Below are positions 7,173 through 16,608 of a DNA stretch of 64,000 bases, piece by piece. The notes beneath the pieces were generated by a model. The model was given only the letters and a program-made list of their open reading frames with translations, searched no databases and was not told where the DNA came from. Source of the stretch: Mucilaginibacter sp. (GTDB lineage Bacteria > Bacteroidota > Bacteroidia > Sphingobacteriales > Sphingobacteriaceae); assembly GCF_028288225.1 (NCBI RefSeq), contig NZ_JAQBOC010000017.1, positions 211,269-275,268 on the forward strand, in the 5' to 3' direction. The translations under genes were made by a program, and so were the position numbers. How positions within the stretch are numbered: position 1 is the stretch's first letter; every line of letters begins with the position of its first letter.

Positions 7173-10100
7173 ATGAAAACACATTTACTGTTTTTTTTTA
7201 TCTTTTTTACGTTTGGTTTAACGCAGTTGAATAATAATCTTTTTGCACAGGCGCCAACTATTTCATACACCCCATCAACTAACGTTTATACTGCAGGCAC
7301 ACCTATTCCTATCTTGTCTCCTGTTAATTCCGGTGGAGCGGTTACATCGCTTGCTTACGGTGCCGCGGTTCCTCTTACCGGTGCAGTTTTAAGCAATCCT
7401 TATGGAATGGGAATTGACCCCGCAGGCAATATTTATGCTGTTAATTTTGGCAATAACACGGTAAGTAAATATAATTCAACCGGTATATACCAGGGAACTT
7501 TTGCTACAACCGGCTTATCAAATCCGGTCGGTATTATTTTTGACAAAGCCGGAAATGGGTATGTTTTGAACTACAACAGAACAAATAATGGTAATGGTAA
7601 TTTTCATGGTAATGCTTATGTGTCTAAATATAGTTCAGCCGGTGTATACGTGTCAACCATAATCCAGGGATTGGGCACCAGTAACGGAATTACAATAGAC
7701 CCCTCTGATAACCTTTATATAGCCGAAGGCAGCTACAACAATGGTACAAACACGGTAGACCAATATAATACAAGCGGGGCTCTTGCGTTTTCCCTGAATA
7801 ATGCAAATACGGCTAATCCCGTAAATGTGGCAGTAGATGGTTCTGGTTATATATATGTATTAGATAACACAAACCTGAATGTAACTAAATATAATTCAGC
7901 CGGGGTTTATTTATCAACTGTTGTTACAGGTTTAAGTAATCCTAATGCATTTTATGTTGACGGCGCGGGCGATATATATATCGGCGATTCGGGAGCGCAC
8001 ACTGTAACAGTTTACAATCCATCCGGCGTTATTTTAACAGCGATAACCGGCCTTACTGATCCCGAAGGCATTGTTACAGATAGTAAGGGCAATATGTATG
8101 TGTCTGATTATACCAACGGTACTGTAACTAAATACCCGGTTGCAGGCGGCTATTATTTAAGCGGCGTTTTACCGGCGGGCTTAAGTTTTAACAGCACCAC
8201 AGGTGTTTTTAGCGGAACACCTACAACTTCATTTGCTGCTGCAACCTATACCGTTACCGCTTATAATGCCAGCGGGAGCGGCAGTGCTACTGTAACGCTA
8301 TCATGCCCCGCCAATACATCGGCGCCCGTTATCAGTTACAATCCCACAATAAATGTTTTTACAACAAATTCACTTATAACACCTTTAATTCCTGTTGTTA
8401 CCGGAGGGATTCCCACGAGTTACAACATCAGCACCGCGTTGCCTGCCGGTCTGATTTTCAACACCACAACAGGTATTATCTCAGGCACACCTACAGCAAC
8501 TTCGGCCGCAAAAATTTATACCATAACCGGCACCAATGGCTCCGGCAACAGCAGTACTGTTGTAAGTATAGCCTGCGTTAGGGATAATTACTGGACAGGG
8601 CAGCATGACAAGTTTTGGAGTACAAAGCAAAACTGGAGCACCAACACCGTTCCCGTGTCAACTGATCTTGCCAGTATTGGTGTTATCAATTATACCGGCC
8701 CTGACCCAGTAGTAGATGCCTCCGTATCTATTAATTATATAACATTTGGCGCTAACGCAGGTTCTTTAACGGTTCAAAGCGGGGTAACATTTACTGTTAA
8801 TAACATCCTTACAATTAATAATAATGCAACTCCAACTTTTACAGGAACCGTAATCGCATCTGTGACAGGGGCAATAAACATTGCTCCATTGGCTGTTGTA
8901 AATATTGCGGGCACCGGGGCATTAACCATCACCTCCCCTTTAAGGGTTACTTTAAAATCGGATGCTACAGGCTCTGCAACAATTGGCGAGATAACCGGAG
9001 GTTCAATTACCGGGAATGTTAATGTAGAGCGGTATTTTCAAGGCAGTACCTCTAAAGTTGGCAGCCGGTATGTAGAGCGGGGTTACCGGATCATATCCTC
9101 GCCGGTTTATAATGCTACAGTTGGCAGTAACAAAGTATATGGCTTAAATTATATAGTTGGAAACACCGCGGGCCAAACCACTGGAGCAAACAGCACCACA
9201 AATGCATTTATTACCGGCTGCACAGGCGGCAGCACCAGTGCCGGTAACCCGTCTATTTATTTATATCGTGAAGACCGGACTCCGAGCAACGCCTCCTTTA
9301 CCAGCGGGAATTATATTGGCATTACCAATATAACCAATTCAACTTCTGCCGGCACTATAGGCGCAAGTGATGGCGGCACCTACAACATTCCTGTTGGTAA
9401 CGGCGTACTTTTCTTTTTCAGGGGCGCCGCCATCAATTGGGCAACAAGAACTGCATTCCCGTTTATCGCACCTGAAAACGTAACGTTAACTTCAACCGGC
9501 AGCTTAAATCAAGGCACCATAACTATAAATGACTGGTTTACGCCGACAACGGGCTTATCAAACACTATTACAGGATTTAATATGGTGGGTAACCCTTATG
9601 CAAGTTCAATAGACTGGGAAACCTCTACCTATGGAAATAAAGCCGGGGGTATTATTTCCAGTAATCTTGATGCAGCAATATATGTATTTAACCCGGTAAA
9701 CCAGCAGTTCGAAACATACTCGGCGTCCCTGCATGCAGGAACAGGCAGCGCTACCAGGATTATTGCCAGCGGACAGGGTTTTTTTGTACATTCAAGCAAT
9801 GCCGGCCCTGCCACCTTACAATTTAAAGAAAGCGCCAAATCTGAACTCTCGCAAAACACGGGCAGCTATTTATTAATGGGTAAACCTGCCGCACAGGTTG
9901 CGGTTCAGCAAATAATGCGGTTAAAGCTTGTTACAGATTCTGTTAATTATAGTGACATAGTAATTGGCTTTAATTCTACTGCATCACCGCGATACAACGG
10001 GAAGGAAGATGCTAAATATGTATCGGGGCCAGGAGCTGCTGAAGGCTTGGCAAGTATTTCTGATGATAATATCCGTTTATCTATTAATGCATTGCCATTG

Positions 10101-10898
10101 CCCAAACAAGCCCCGCAGATAATTAAATTAAGTATAACGGCAGCAAAAACCGGCCAGTATACTTTACAAAGAACCGCACTGGTAGCCATTCCACAGATTT
10201 ACGATATATGGCTAATGGATCGTTACAAAAAAGATTCATTGGATATCCGCCATAATTCAACTTATGTTTTTACAATAGATCTGTCTGATACGGCATCATA
10301 TGGCCGTAATCGTTTTACAATAGTGATGCGCCAAAACCCGGCATTAGGCACACATTTACTGAACTTTGCAGCAACGAAAACTACCGATGGCGCTGAGATT
10401 ATATGGAAAGCGGAAAATGAACAGAACTACACTAATTTCACCGTTGAAAGAAGCAGTGACAACGGCAAAACTTTCGTGGTTCTTGGCGGCTTTCTATCCG
10501 ACGCCGGTAAAAATTACAGCCTTTTGGACAAAAATCCTCCAGCTGCGGCAGATCAATATCGGTTGAAGATCGAGGATCTAAATGGGGAAATCAGCTACTC
10601 GAAAATAATTACACTGATGTATGCTAACTCTACTAACCACACTATTATCAGCAATATTTCGGTATATCCTAACCCTACAACAGAAAGGGTTAATTTAGCA
10701 ATCAATCAAACAAGTAACAATACTGCCTATAATATACAGATGACAAATAATATGGGGAGCATTGTAAGAACGGCTACACTAACCCAGCCTTCCTGGCAAA
10801 GTGATATAAGCAAGCTGCTCCCGGGAATCTATTTTATAACTGTGCGAAACAAAAATGATAATAGTATTGCAGGCAGAACAAGTTTCGTAAAATTATGA
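7173..10898 (+). CDS. Very large T9SS-exported NHL-repeat / putative-Ig surface protein
   Basis: 1241 residues. A signal peptide (about 1-26, ending LFAQA) is followed by six or more NHL-type beta-propeller repeats (about 60-320), each with a G(I/N)...DSxGNxYVSDYxNGTVxKY pattern. Two putative-Ig modules follow (LPAGLSFNSTTGVFSGTPT and a second copy, about 340-465), then a long beta-rich region. The C-terminus (about 1165-1241) is a type A T9SS sorting domain, with VYPNPTTERVNLAI followed by PGIYFITVRNK. The protein is therefore expected to cross the outer membrane through T9SS and be anchored or released. Function is unknown. Such NHL proteins act as adhesins or bind sugars and proteins. It stands alone, with divergent surroundings. 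Confidence 0.85.
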   Translation: MKTHLLFFFIFFTFGLTQLNNNLFAQAPTISYTPSTNVYTAGTPIPILSPVNSGGAVTSLAYGAAVPLTGAVLSNPYGMGIDPAGNIYAVNFGNNTVSKYNSTGIYQGTFATTGLSNPVGIIFDKAGNGYVLNYNRTNNGNGNFHGNAYVSKYSSAGVYVSTIIQGLGTSNGITIDPSDNLYIAEGSYNNGTNTVDQYNTSGALAFSLNNANTANPVNVAVDGSGYIYVLDNTNLNVTKYNSAGVYLSTVVTGLSNPNAFYVDGAGDIYIGDSGAHTVTVYNPSGVILTAITGLTDPEGIVTDSKGNMYVSDYTNGTVTKYPVAGGYYLSGVLPAGLSFNSTTGVFSGTPTTSFAAATYTVTAYNASGSGSATVTLSCPANTSAPVISYNPTINVFTTNSLITPLIPVVTGGIPTSYNISTALPAGLIFNTTTGIISGTPTATSAAKIYTITGTNGSGNSSTVVSIACVRDNYWTGQHDKFWSTKQNWSTNTVPVSTDLASIGVINYTGPDPVVDASVSINYITFGANAGSLTVQSGVTFTVNNILTINNNATPTFTGTVIASVTGAINIAPLAVVNIAGTGALTITSPLRVTLKSDATGSATIGEITGGSITGNVNVERYFQGSTSKVGSRYVERGYRIISSPVYNATVGSNKVYGLNYIVGNTAGQTTGANSTTNAFITGCTGGSTSAGNPSIYLYREDRTPSNASFTSGNYIGITNITNSTSAGTIGASDGGTYNIPVGNGVLFFFRGAAINWATRTAFPFIAPENVTLTSTGSLNQGTITINDWFTPTTGLSNTITGFNMVGNPYASSIDWETSTYGNKAGGIISSNLDAAIYVFNPVNQQFETYSASLHAGTGSATRIIASGQGFFVHSSNAGPATLQFKESAKSELSQNTGSYLLMGKPAAQVAVQQIMRLKLVTDSVNYSDIVIGFNSTASPRYNGKEDAKYVSGPGAAEGLASISDDNIRLSINALPLPKQAPQIIKLSITAAKTGQYTLQRTALVAIPQIYDIWLMDRYKKDSLDIRHNSTYVFTIDLSDTASYGRNRFTIVMRQNPALGTHLLNFAATKTTDGAEIIWKAENEQNYTNFTVERSSDNGKTFVVLGGFLSDAGKNYSLLDKNPPAAADQYRLKIEDLNGEISYSKIITLMYANSTNHTIISNISVYPNPTTERVNLAINQTSNNTAYNIQMTNNMGSIVRTATLTQPSWQSDISKLLPGIYFITVRNKNDNSIAGRTSFVKL

Positions 10899-11568
10899 TC
10901 AAATTGAAAAGCTAATTTTCATTTGCTGCCCTGGTTTAGTATTAAGCCATGCCCTATGGCAGATAACGGTGCCGCTATAAATTAAACCGGCGTTAAAAGT
11001 TATCTTGAACCGCCATTACCGGTTATGTATAAGGTTTTACCATCGTATTATATAACCAGTCTTTATTGCTGATATTTTGGGCAATTAATGACACCTGGCC
11101 GTTCTCAGCTTTATGATATCCCATGTATTTAATATGGCCCTGTTTGGATCAGGATCCTGATCATTCTTCTGCGCCAAAATTACCCGTTTTAAGTATCGTG
11201 TTTTTACCACCTTTGTTTATTTCAAATGAGGCAAAAAGCGAGCTAAATTTAACGCTATCAATGGGCTGGCAGTTGGGTAAGGCATATGGCCTTGGAGTCA
11301 AGCATTGGTAATGCTTTATCTGAGGAATCCTACAGGATCGTTAATAAAATTGTAACTTTAAATGATAGTTATCGTAAAAAAGGAATATGACAATTCAAAA
11401 CAATATTACCCTTCAAATTAACAATTCGGCATCACGCCTCTTGGTTTCCATAATCAGCACTAATTTTGCTGTTATGCTTTTATTATTCCTGGTATATTGG
11501 TTTGCCTGAACGGCCTTGCAGGCGTTATTTATATAAATTCACAAAGTGAGATATCATCAGAAAGCTGA
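10899..11568. other. Gap between the T9SS gene and the polysaccharide locus
   Basis: Apart from one possible 40-codon frame (11387-11509) nothing convincing is coded here. No strong terminator hairpin is visible directly after 10898. Confidence 0.3.
11387..11509 (+). CDS. Possible 40-residue membrane peptide
   Basis: ATG 11387 is preceded by AAAAAAGGAAT, an unusually good Shine-Dalgarno-like stretch for this genome. The peptide has a polar start (MTIQNNITLQINNS) and a single hydrophobic segment (FAVMLLLFLVYWFA) reaching the stop. It could be a small membrane protein or chance. I recognise no family. Confidence 0.25.
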   Translation: MTIQNNITLQINNSASRLLVSIISTNFAVMLLLFLVYWFA

Positions 11569-12681
11569 TTATTCAAACTGATTTTTAATTGAATAACCAA
11601 ATGTTTTTAAAAGCTTCTCCTTTTCGAACAACTGCAAGTCTGCAGTTATCATCTCCCTTACCAGTCCTTTAAGATCATACTTTGGTTTCCAGCCTAATTT
11701 CTCCTTACATTTAGTTGGATCCCCGATCAAAAGGTCAACTTCTGTCGGCCTGAAATATTTTGAATCTACATTTACAATTTCTTTTCCGGTTGCTAATTGA
11801 TATTCGAAATTTTTACAATTAACCACATAGCCTTTTTCGTCTATTCCGGATCCTTTAAATTCAATTTCTATACCCACTTCATCAAAAGATAAACGAACAA
11901 ATTCTCTGACCGGAGTAGTTATTCCCGTGGCGATGACAAAATCTTCAGGTTCTTCCTGCTGTAATATCAGGTACATAGCTTCAACATAGTCCTTTGCATG
12001 CCCCCAATCGCGCTGCGCGTCCAGGTTACCCAAATAAAGTTTATCCTGCAGCCCCATAGCTATTTTTGCAACCCCACGTGTTATTTTTCTCGTCACAAAG
12101 GTTTCGCCACGCAATGGGCTTTCATGGTTAAATAGTATCCCGTTACAGGCAAACATCCCATACGCTTCCCTATAATTTACGGTTATCCAATAAGCATATA
12201 ACTTCGCAACGGCATAAGGTGAACGCGGATAAAATGGCGTTGTTTCTGATTGCGGTACGGCCTGAACCAAGCCATATAACTCAGATGTTGAAGCCTGGTA
12301 AATTTTTGTTTTTTTTGATAAGCCTAAAATCCTTATAGCCTCTAAAATCCGAAGCGTCCCTATGCCATCTGCATTGGCGGTGTATTCCGGCGTATCAAAG
12401 CTTACTTTGACGTGGGACATAGCACCCAAATTATATATTTCATCTGGTTGTACCTGCTGTATTATTCTTATCAGGTTGGTACTATCACTGAGATCGCCAT
12501 AATGCAGGATCAAGTTCTTATTTTCATCATGCGGATCCTGGTAAAGGTGGTCAATTCTATCAGTATTGAATAGGGAACTCCTGCGCTTTATTCCATGGAC
12601 GATATATCCCTTAGAAAGTAATAGTTCTGTTAAATATGCGCCATCCTGACCTGTAATCCCTGTAATTAAAGCTATTTTCAT
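11569..12681 (-). CDS. gmd: GDP-mannose 4,6-dehydratase
   Basis: A 370-residue short-chain dehydrogenase/reductase of normal family length. It converts GDP-D-mannose to GDP-4-keto-6-deoxymannose, the precursor of GDP-fucose, GDP-rhamnose and related sugars, in the cytoplasm. The Rossmann motif GITGQDG is at 8-14. The catalytic set T132/E134 (in STSELYG) with Y156 and K160 (in SPYAVAK) matches the known enzyme. [17 protein letters not shown] is the usual nucleotide-sugar binding block. It lies 21 bp downstream of the WecG-type gene in the same direction, so both are probably co-transcribed. No fucose synthase (fcl) is present in the window, so the final deoxysugar is undecided. Confidence 0.95.
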   Translation of the reverse strand: MKIALITGITGQDGAYLTELLLSKGYIVHGIKRRSSLFNTDRIDHLYQDPHDENKNLILHYGDLSDSTNLIRIIQQVQPDEIYNLGAMSHVKVSFDTPEYTANADGIGTLRILEAIRILGLSKKTKIYQASTSELYGLVQAVPQSETTPFYPRSPYAVAKLYAYWITVNYREAYGMFACNGILFNHESPLRGETFVTRKITRGVAKIAMGLQDKLYLGNLDAQRDWGHAKDYVEAMYLILQQEEPEDFVIATGITTPVREFVRLSFDEVGIEIEFKGSGIDEKGYVVNCKNFEYQLATGKEIVNVDSKYFRPTEVDLLIGDPTKCKEKLGWKPKYDLKGLVREMITADLQLFEKEKLLKTFGYSIKNQFE

Positions 12682-12702
12682 TAATAAGATATATGCTGGT
12701 TG

Positions 12703-13464
12703 TTATTTAGCGAGAACAGGTAATCTTCCGGCCCACAGTTTTTCTGTTTTTTGCTTAAGTATAACCAGGACAAATACAGGACCATAATAAATATATCTTT
12801 TAAACATTCTGCGTGGCTCCTTTAAAAACCGGGCAAACCACTCCAAACCTAAGTTTTGCCAGAATTTGGACGGGCGGTTAACTGTCCCGGCATAGAAATC
12901 AAAAACAGCCCCGATAGAGCAAATTGTACTCACATCCAATAATGATTTATATTTATAAGTCCACTTTTCCTGCTTTGGTGCAGTCATGCCAACGAATAAC
13001 ACGTCAGGTTTAAATGCATTTACAGCATGTATAATTGCATCATTATCCTCACTGGAAAATGATTTCTTAAACGGAGGAGAGTAAAATCCTGTTTTAATAT
13101 TTGGAAACTCTACATTTATCCTTTTTTTGATGAGCGCTAGTGTTTCATCAGATGAACCTAAATAAAAACAACGGCCACCGCTAAGATTTAACTTGTTTAA
13201 AAGAAAATAATGCAGGTCTTCTCCGGCAATTTTTTTTATAAAATTCCCTGTTAAAAGTTTAACCGCAGCTACTATTCCAATACCATCGGGCAATAAAACA
13301 TCGGAATTACTTAAAGCCGATTTAAACTCTTCATCATTTTCAGCTATTATATAGGAATATTGATTAACTGTGTTTATGATGCATTTTGAATTTAATTCAA
13401 TCTTATCTAAATTAGAGGTTAAAATAGAATAATCCGATAACAAAATCGTCGAATAGTCGCTCAT
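12703..13464 (-). CDS. WecG/TagA/CpsF-family glycosyltransferase (GT26)
   Basis: 253 residues with the family landmarks: LLPDGIGIV (presumed catalytic D60), FVGMTAPKQEKW (about 157-168), SIGAVFDFYAGTVNRP (183-198) and a C-terminal EWFARFLKEPRRMFKRY block that docks on the membrane. The family transfers N-acetylmannosamine(-uronate) or similar sugars onto a lipid-linked sugar, the second step of polysaccharide repeat assembly. The sugar here cannot be told. It is upstream of gmd and pairs functionally with the glycosylphosphotransferase at 14447, which is transcribed away from it. Confidence 0.9.
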   Translation of the reverse strand: MSDYSTILLSDYSILTSNLDKIELNSKCIINTVNQYSYIIAENDEEFKSALSNSDVLLPDGIGIVAAVKLLTGNFIKKIAGEDLHYFLLNKLNLSGGRCFYLGSSDETLALIKKRINVEFPNIKTGFYSPPFKKSFSSEDNDAIIHAVNAFKPDVLFVGMTAPKQEKWTYKYKSLLDVSTICSIGAVFDFYAGTVNRPSKFWQNLGLEWFARFLKEPRRMFKRYIYYGPVFVLVILKQKTEKLWAGRLPVLAK

Positions 13465-13933
13465 TTAGTTGAAATTATATAAACTGATATGAAATATTAT
13501 TGTAAAGCATTTTACATTAGACAATTCTAATGCCCTCTTTTATGGAATTTTTAGAATCCATTAAAAAACCCATCAAACCGGCATGAATTTATAATTTTAA
13601 TTACTGTTCGTTGAAAAACAATAAGAAATTAGTAATAAAATCCGTTAAATTAAAATTAACTCAATTTTGCAATTTGGGGAATGGGGAATTTGCTACACAA
13701 ATAAAATGTAAATTCCCCTGATTAATCGCTGAACTAAAACTGACATCAATTATGTTTTTCAGGTTTAATTAGTGAATTCAATTTAAATCATAAAAATATA
13801 GCTTAAATAAGGTATTTGATTAAAAAAAAATACGAACCATTCTTCCCTTATTTACGTAAAAACGTGGATAAGGGAAATTTAATTCCATAATTTATTACTA
13901 GAATCCTTCATCCTGCTTTGTAAATTATTGACA
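13465..13933. other. AT-rich divergent intergenic region
   Basis: This lies between the minus-strand WecG gene and the plus-strand small gene. It is strongly AT-rich with no coding frame, and presumably holds two divergent promoters. No clear operator was found. Confidence 0.3.
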
Positions 13934-14164
13934 ATGAATAAAGTTAAAAACATTAAAATCGATGGCAAAAAAATGCGGGACTTAGCTGATAGTTTGAAAG
14001 AACAAATCCCGGGTCTTGGTTTTGCTTTAATAGTTTTTGAATTTGAAAATGGCTCGAAGGTTGGAAATTATATTTCAAACCTACAGGAGGATTTTATGAT
14101 AAAAGCTTTAGAAAATCAATTGGAATCATTAAAAAAAGGGCAAACTTTTTCTACTCCGGAATAA
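13934..14164 (+). CDS. Small conserved-looking hypothetical protein
   Basis: 76 residues from ATG 13934 (a TTG two codons earlier is possible). The predicted fold is helix, then two beta strands (GFALIVFEFENGSKVGNYIS), then a helix ending KKGQTFSTPE. There is no signal peptide or membrane segment. I do not recognise a family. It stands alone between the two divergent polysaccharide genes, with 282 bp to the next start. Confidence 0.5.
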   Translation: MNKVKNIKIDGKKMRDLADSLKEQIPGLGFALIVFEFENGSKVGNYISNLQEDFMIKALENQLESLKKGQTFSTPE

Positions 14165-14446
14165 TAATTAAAATAAATTCGAATAATATCTAATTCTCTG
14201 AAACAGTCTCCTCGTTAGCTTAAAGCATAACAGTACACCAGCAAATATTTTTTTAATTTACAGGTAAAATAACGGCAATAATTTCCCCATATATGCCCGT
14301 CATTTTTTAACAAATGTTTTTATTTATTCACCAATTCATTGTTGCATGATAATTGCAAACGGGTGGCTGTCTTATTCATTTGATAATATTTAACTAAGAC
14401 TTTTGCCTTATTTAGGATATAATTTATTCAGCATAAATGTGCTTAT

Positions 14447-15832
14447 ATGGAAACACGCTATCTTTACCTTTTACGCTTCACACTTGCCTGTACTGACCTT
14501 TTATTAGTGAATATCTGTTTTTTTCTGGGTTATTATTTATCTAACAAGTATGGGATTAGAATTGATAAAGCCATATATCAGCACAATGTCGTGTTTTGCA
14601 ACCTTATATGGATTATCTGCACCGGCATTTTCAGGCTATACACCGAACAAATTATACTCAAACAGGAATTAATATATAAGTCCACATGGAAGAGCGCAGC
14701 ATTACATGTGGCTTTGTTTATTGCATATTTATTTTTCACTAATACTTCAGATTTTTCAAAATCATTTTTCATTTCCTTTTATGCCTTAATGGTGTTTAGC
14801 TTCTTGTTGAGCCGTTTTATTGGTACAGCCCTGCAAGCCACACTAAATAAAAACTTTGATGTGCGTACAGCAGTGGCGGTGATGGGTATGAACCAGGGAG
14901 GGCTGAAACTGGCAAAATACCTTGAGCAGCAAAGTAGTTTACATTTTGTAGGCTTTTTAGGTGAAGGCTCATCCAGTATAAATGAGAAGGGCGAACTTAT
15001 TATGGCCTCTACCGCCGATCAATTAAAGGTGGCGGCCACCTCAGGAGTTGATGAAGTATTTGTTTGCATTGATACCAACAAAATGAGCGATCTCCCAGAT
15101 CTTATCCGGGAAGGAGAAAAGCAATGCATTCGACTGAATTTTGTTCCAGATCTGGCAGTTTTTGACGCAAATTTCAGAGTTGACAAGAGAGGGGATTTTA
15201 TGGTGCTTTGCGCTCGCAGCGAACCCCTGGAAAAAATTGGTTGTCGTTTCAGAAAAAGGCTGTTTGACATCATTGTAAGCTCGTTTGTTATTTTATTTAT
15301 ATTCAGCTGGCTTTATCCGTTACTTGCCATTATTATTAAGATCCAAAGCCCGGGTCCGGTTTTGTTTAAGCAATTACGGTCAGGGAGGGATAATAAGTCC
15401 TTTTGGTGCTACAAGTTCAGAAGTATGCGCCTTAATAATGAAAGCAACAATTTGCAGGCGACTCTTAATGATAGCCGGATCACCCCAATTGGCCGCTTTA
15501 TGCGAAAAACCAGCCTGGACGAGTTTCCGCAATTTTTTAATGTGCTCTTAGGATATATGAGTATACTTGGGCCAAGGCCGCATATGCTTTCACATACAGA
15601 ACAATATCGCCAAATCATAGATAAATACATGATCCGTCATTTTCTTAAGCCTGGCATAAGCGGGTGGGCGCAAATCAATGGCTACAGAGGTGAAACGAAA
15701 AACACTGCATTAATGGAAAAAAGAGTTGAGCACGACATTTGGTATATGGAGAACTGGTCGCTCATGCTGGATGTTAAAATCATGTTCCTTACCATAATTA
15801 ATATTTTCAGGGGCGAGAAAAATGCGTACTAA
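14447..15832 (+). CDS. Undecaprenyl-phosphate glycosylphosphotransferase (WcaJ-like initiator)
   Basis: 461 residues in the three-part layout of polyisoprenyl-phosphate hexose-1-P transferases. There are four N-terminal TM helices (about 8-130), a Rossmann-like CoA-binding region (140-250), a re-entrant membrane helix (274-298) and the catalytic bac_transf domain. The catalytic domain shows SPGPVLFKQ (301-309), YKFRSM (322-327), the Asp-Glu dyad in LDEFPQ (D358, E359), GPRPHM and GISGWAQ. It transfers a sugar-1-phosphate onto undecaprenyl phosphate at the inner membrane and so starts repeat-unit synthesis. It is the only plus-strand gene of the locus core. Confidence 0.92.
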   Translation: METRYLYLLRFTLACTDLLLVNICFFLGYYLSNKYGIRIDKAIYQHNVVFCNLIWIICTGIFRLYTEQIILKQELIYKSTWKSAALHVALFIAYLFFTNTSDFSKSFFISFYALMVFSFLLSRFIGTALQATLNKNFDVRTAVAVMGMNQGGLKLAKYLEQQSSLHFVGFLGEGSSSINEKGELIMASTADQLKVAATSGVDEVFVCIDTNKMSDLPDLIREGEKQCIRLNFVPDLAVFDANFRVDKRGDFMVLCARSEPLEKIGCRFRKRLFDIIVSSFVILFIFSWLYPLLAIIIKIQSPGPVLFKQLRSGRDNKSFWCYKFRSMRLNNESNNLQATLNDSRITPIGRFMRKTSLDEFPQFFNVLLGYMSILGPRPHMLSHTEQYRQIIDKYMIRHFLKPGISGWAQINGYRGETKNTALMEKRVEHDIWYMENWSLMLDVKIMFLTIINIFRGEKNAY

Positions 15833-16140
15833 CAATACATTAATGTTCTATTAATAAATTGGCACGCATAAATCATTCAGCGACTGTTAATGGCCTGAAC
15901 TTAAATTGAATTAGCCTGACCTCTCTCCTCTTATAGACACTTCGTATGTCAAATCAGCGAACGGATTTTGCTCTTTCTTAGTCATCTGAAAAATAGTCTG
16001 ATATGTCAATAAATTGTGACCCTAAATAGAAAAGAATCTCCCCGCTGGTAAAGTTGCATCTTAAAAAAACAAGGCGCTTATTCCTTTTTCTATCCATAGG
16101 GCGCCTAAACATATAAAATCAGAAAACAAGTAAAGGATTG
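15833..16140. other. Gap after the initiator gene
   Basis: No gene and no clear hairpin terminator seen. The sequence runs into the intron-like relic at about 16141. Confidence 0.3.
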
Positions 16141-16560
16141 TTTCTATTACAGACATCTCACAAAACCGTACGTGCCGTTCGGCCTGTCGCGACTTGTCAG
16201 AATATTGGTAGCTGTTTCTCAACAGGATGGTCTCGGTTACCGGTTAATTGTCACATTACTTAACTCAGCCTCGCTTGCCATTTACTCCTGGCTTCCGGCC
16301 TACCCTGGCAAATAGCTCTCTTATGAGCTCGGTTGTTGGCGTTTCGCAATAAATACACAATGCCTTGGTTTTATTCCAATATTCAGTCCTTCAATGTTCG
16401 TAAGATCTCTCCATTTTCTTTTGGAGCTTGTTGCCCATTTACTAAGGTGTATCTGGACTTACGCCTTATAGCGCATATCCATGCCTTGCACACAACAAAA
16501 AAGCCGGATGTTTATCCAGCTCATTTCAACTTTCGAGGCATTATTGCGAATAATTCGCAC
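16141..16560 (-). ncRNA. Possible ORF-less group II intron relic
   Basis: Read on the minus strand, the segment ends CACGTACGGTTTTGTGAG (about 16150-16175), very like the 3' strand of domain V and the start of domain VI in bacterial group II introns. Upstream are hairpin-rich, intron-like stretches (AGGCTGAGTTAAGTAATGTG, then TGTTGAGAAACAGC) and a GTGTGC near 16490 that could be a 5' end. The full domain V partner strand is not intact, and no reverse transcriptase frame is present. Any element here is dead or reduced. This is recognition by similarity, not a folded model. Confidence 0.3.
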
Positions 16561-16608
16561 TCCTGCAACGCTGGTTTTCTCTCAGATCAGTTTTTTCAAT
16601 TTTCTAAT

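Noticed and set aside
11123..11311. 62-codon plus-strand frame
   Set aside because: Proline- and leucine-rich start with no family pattern, in a gap with no supporting context.
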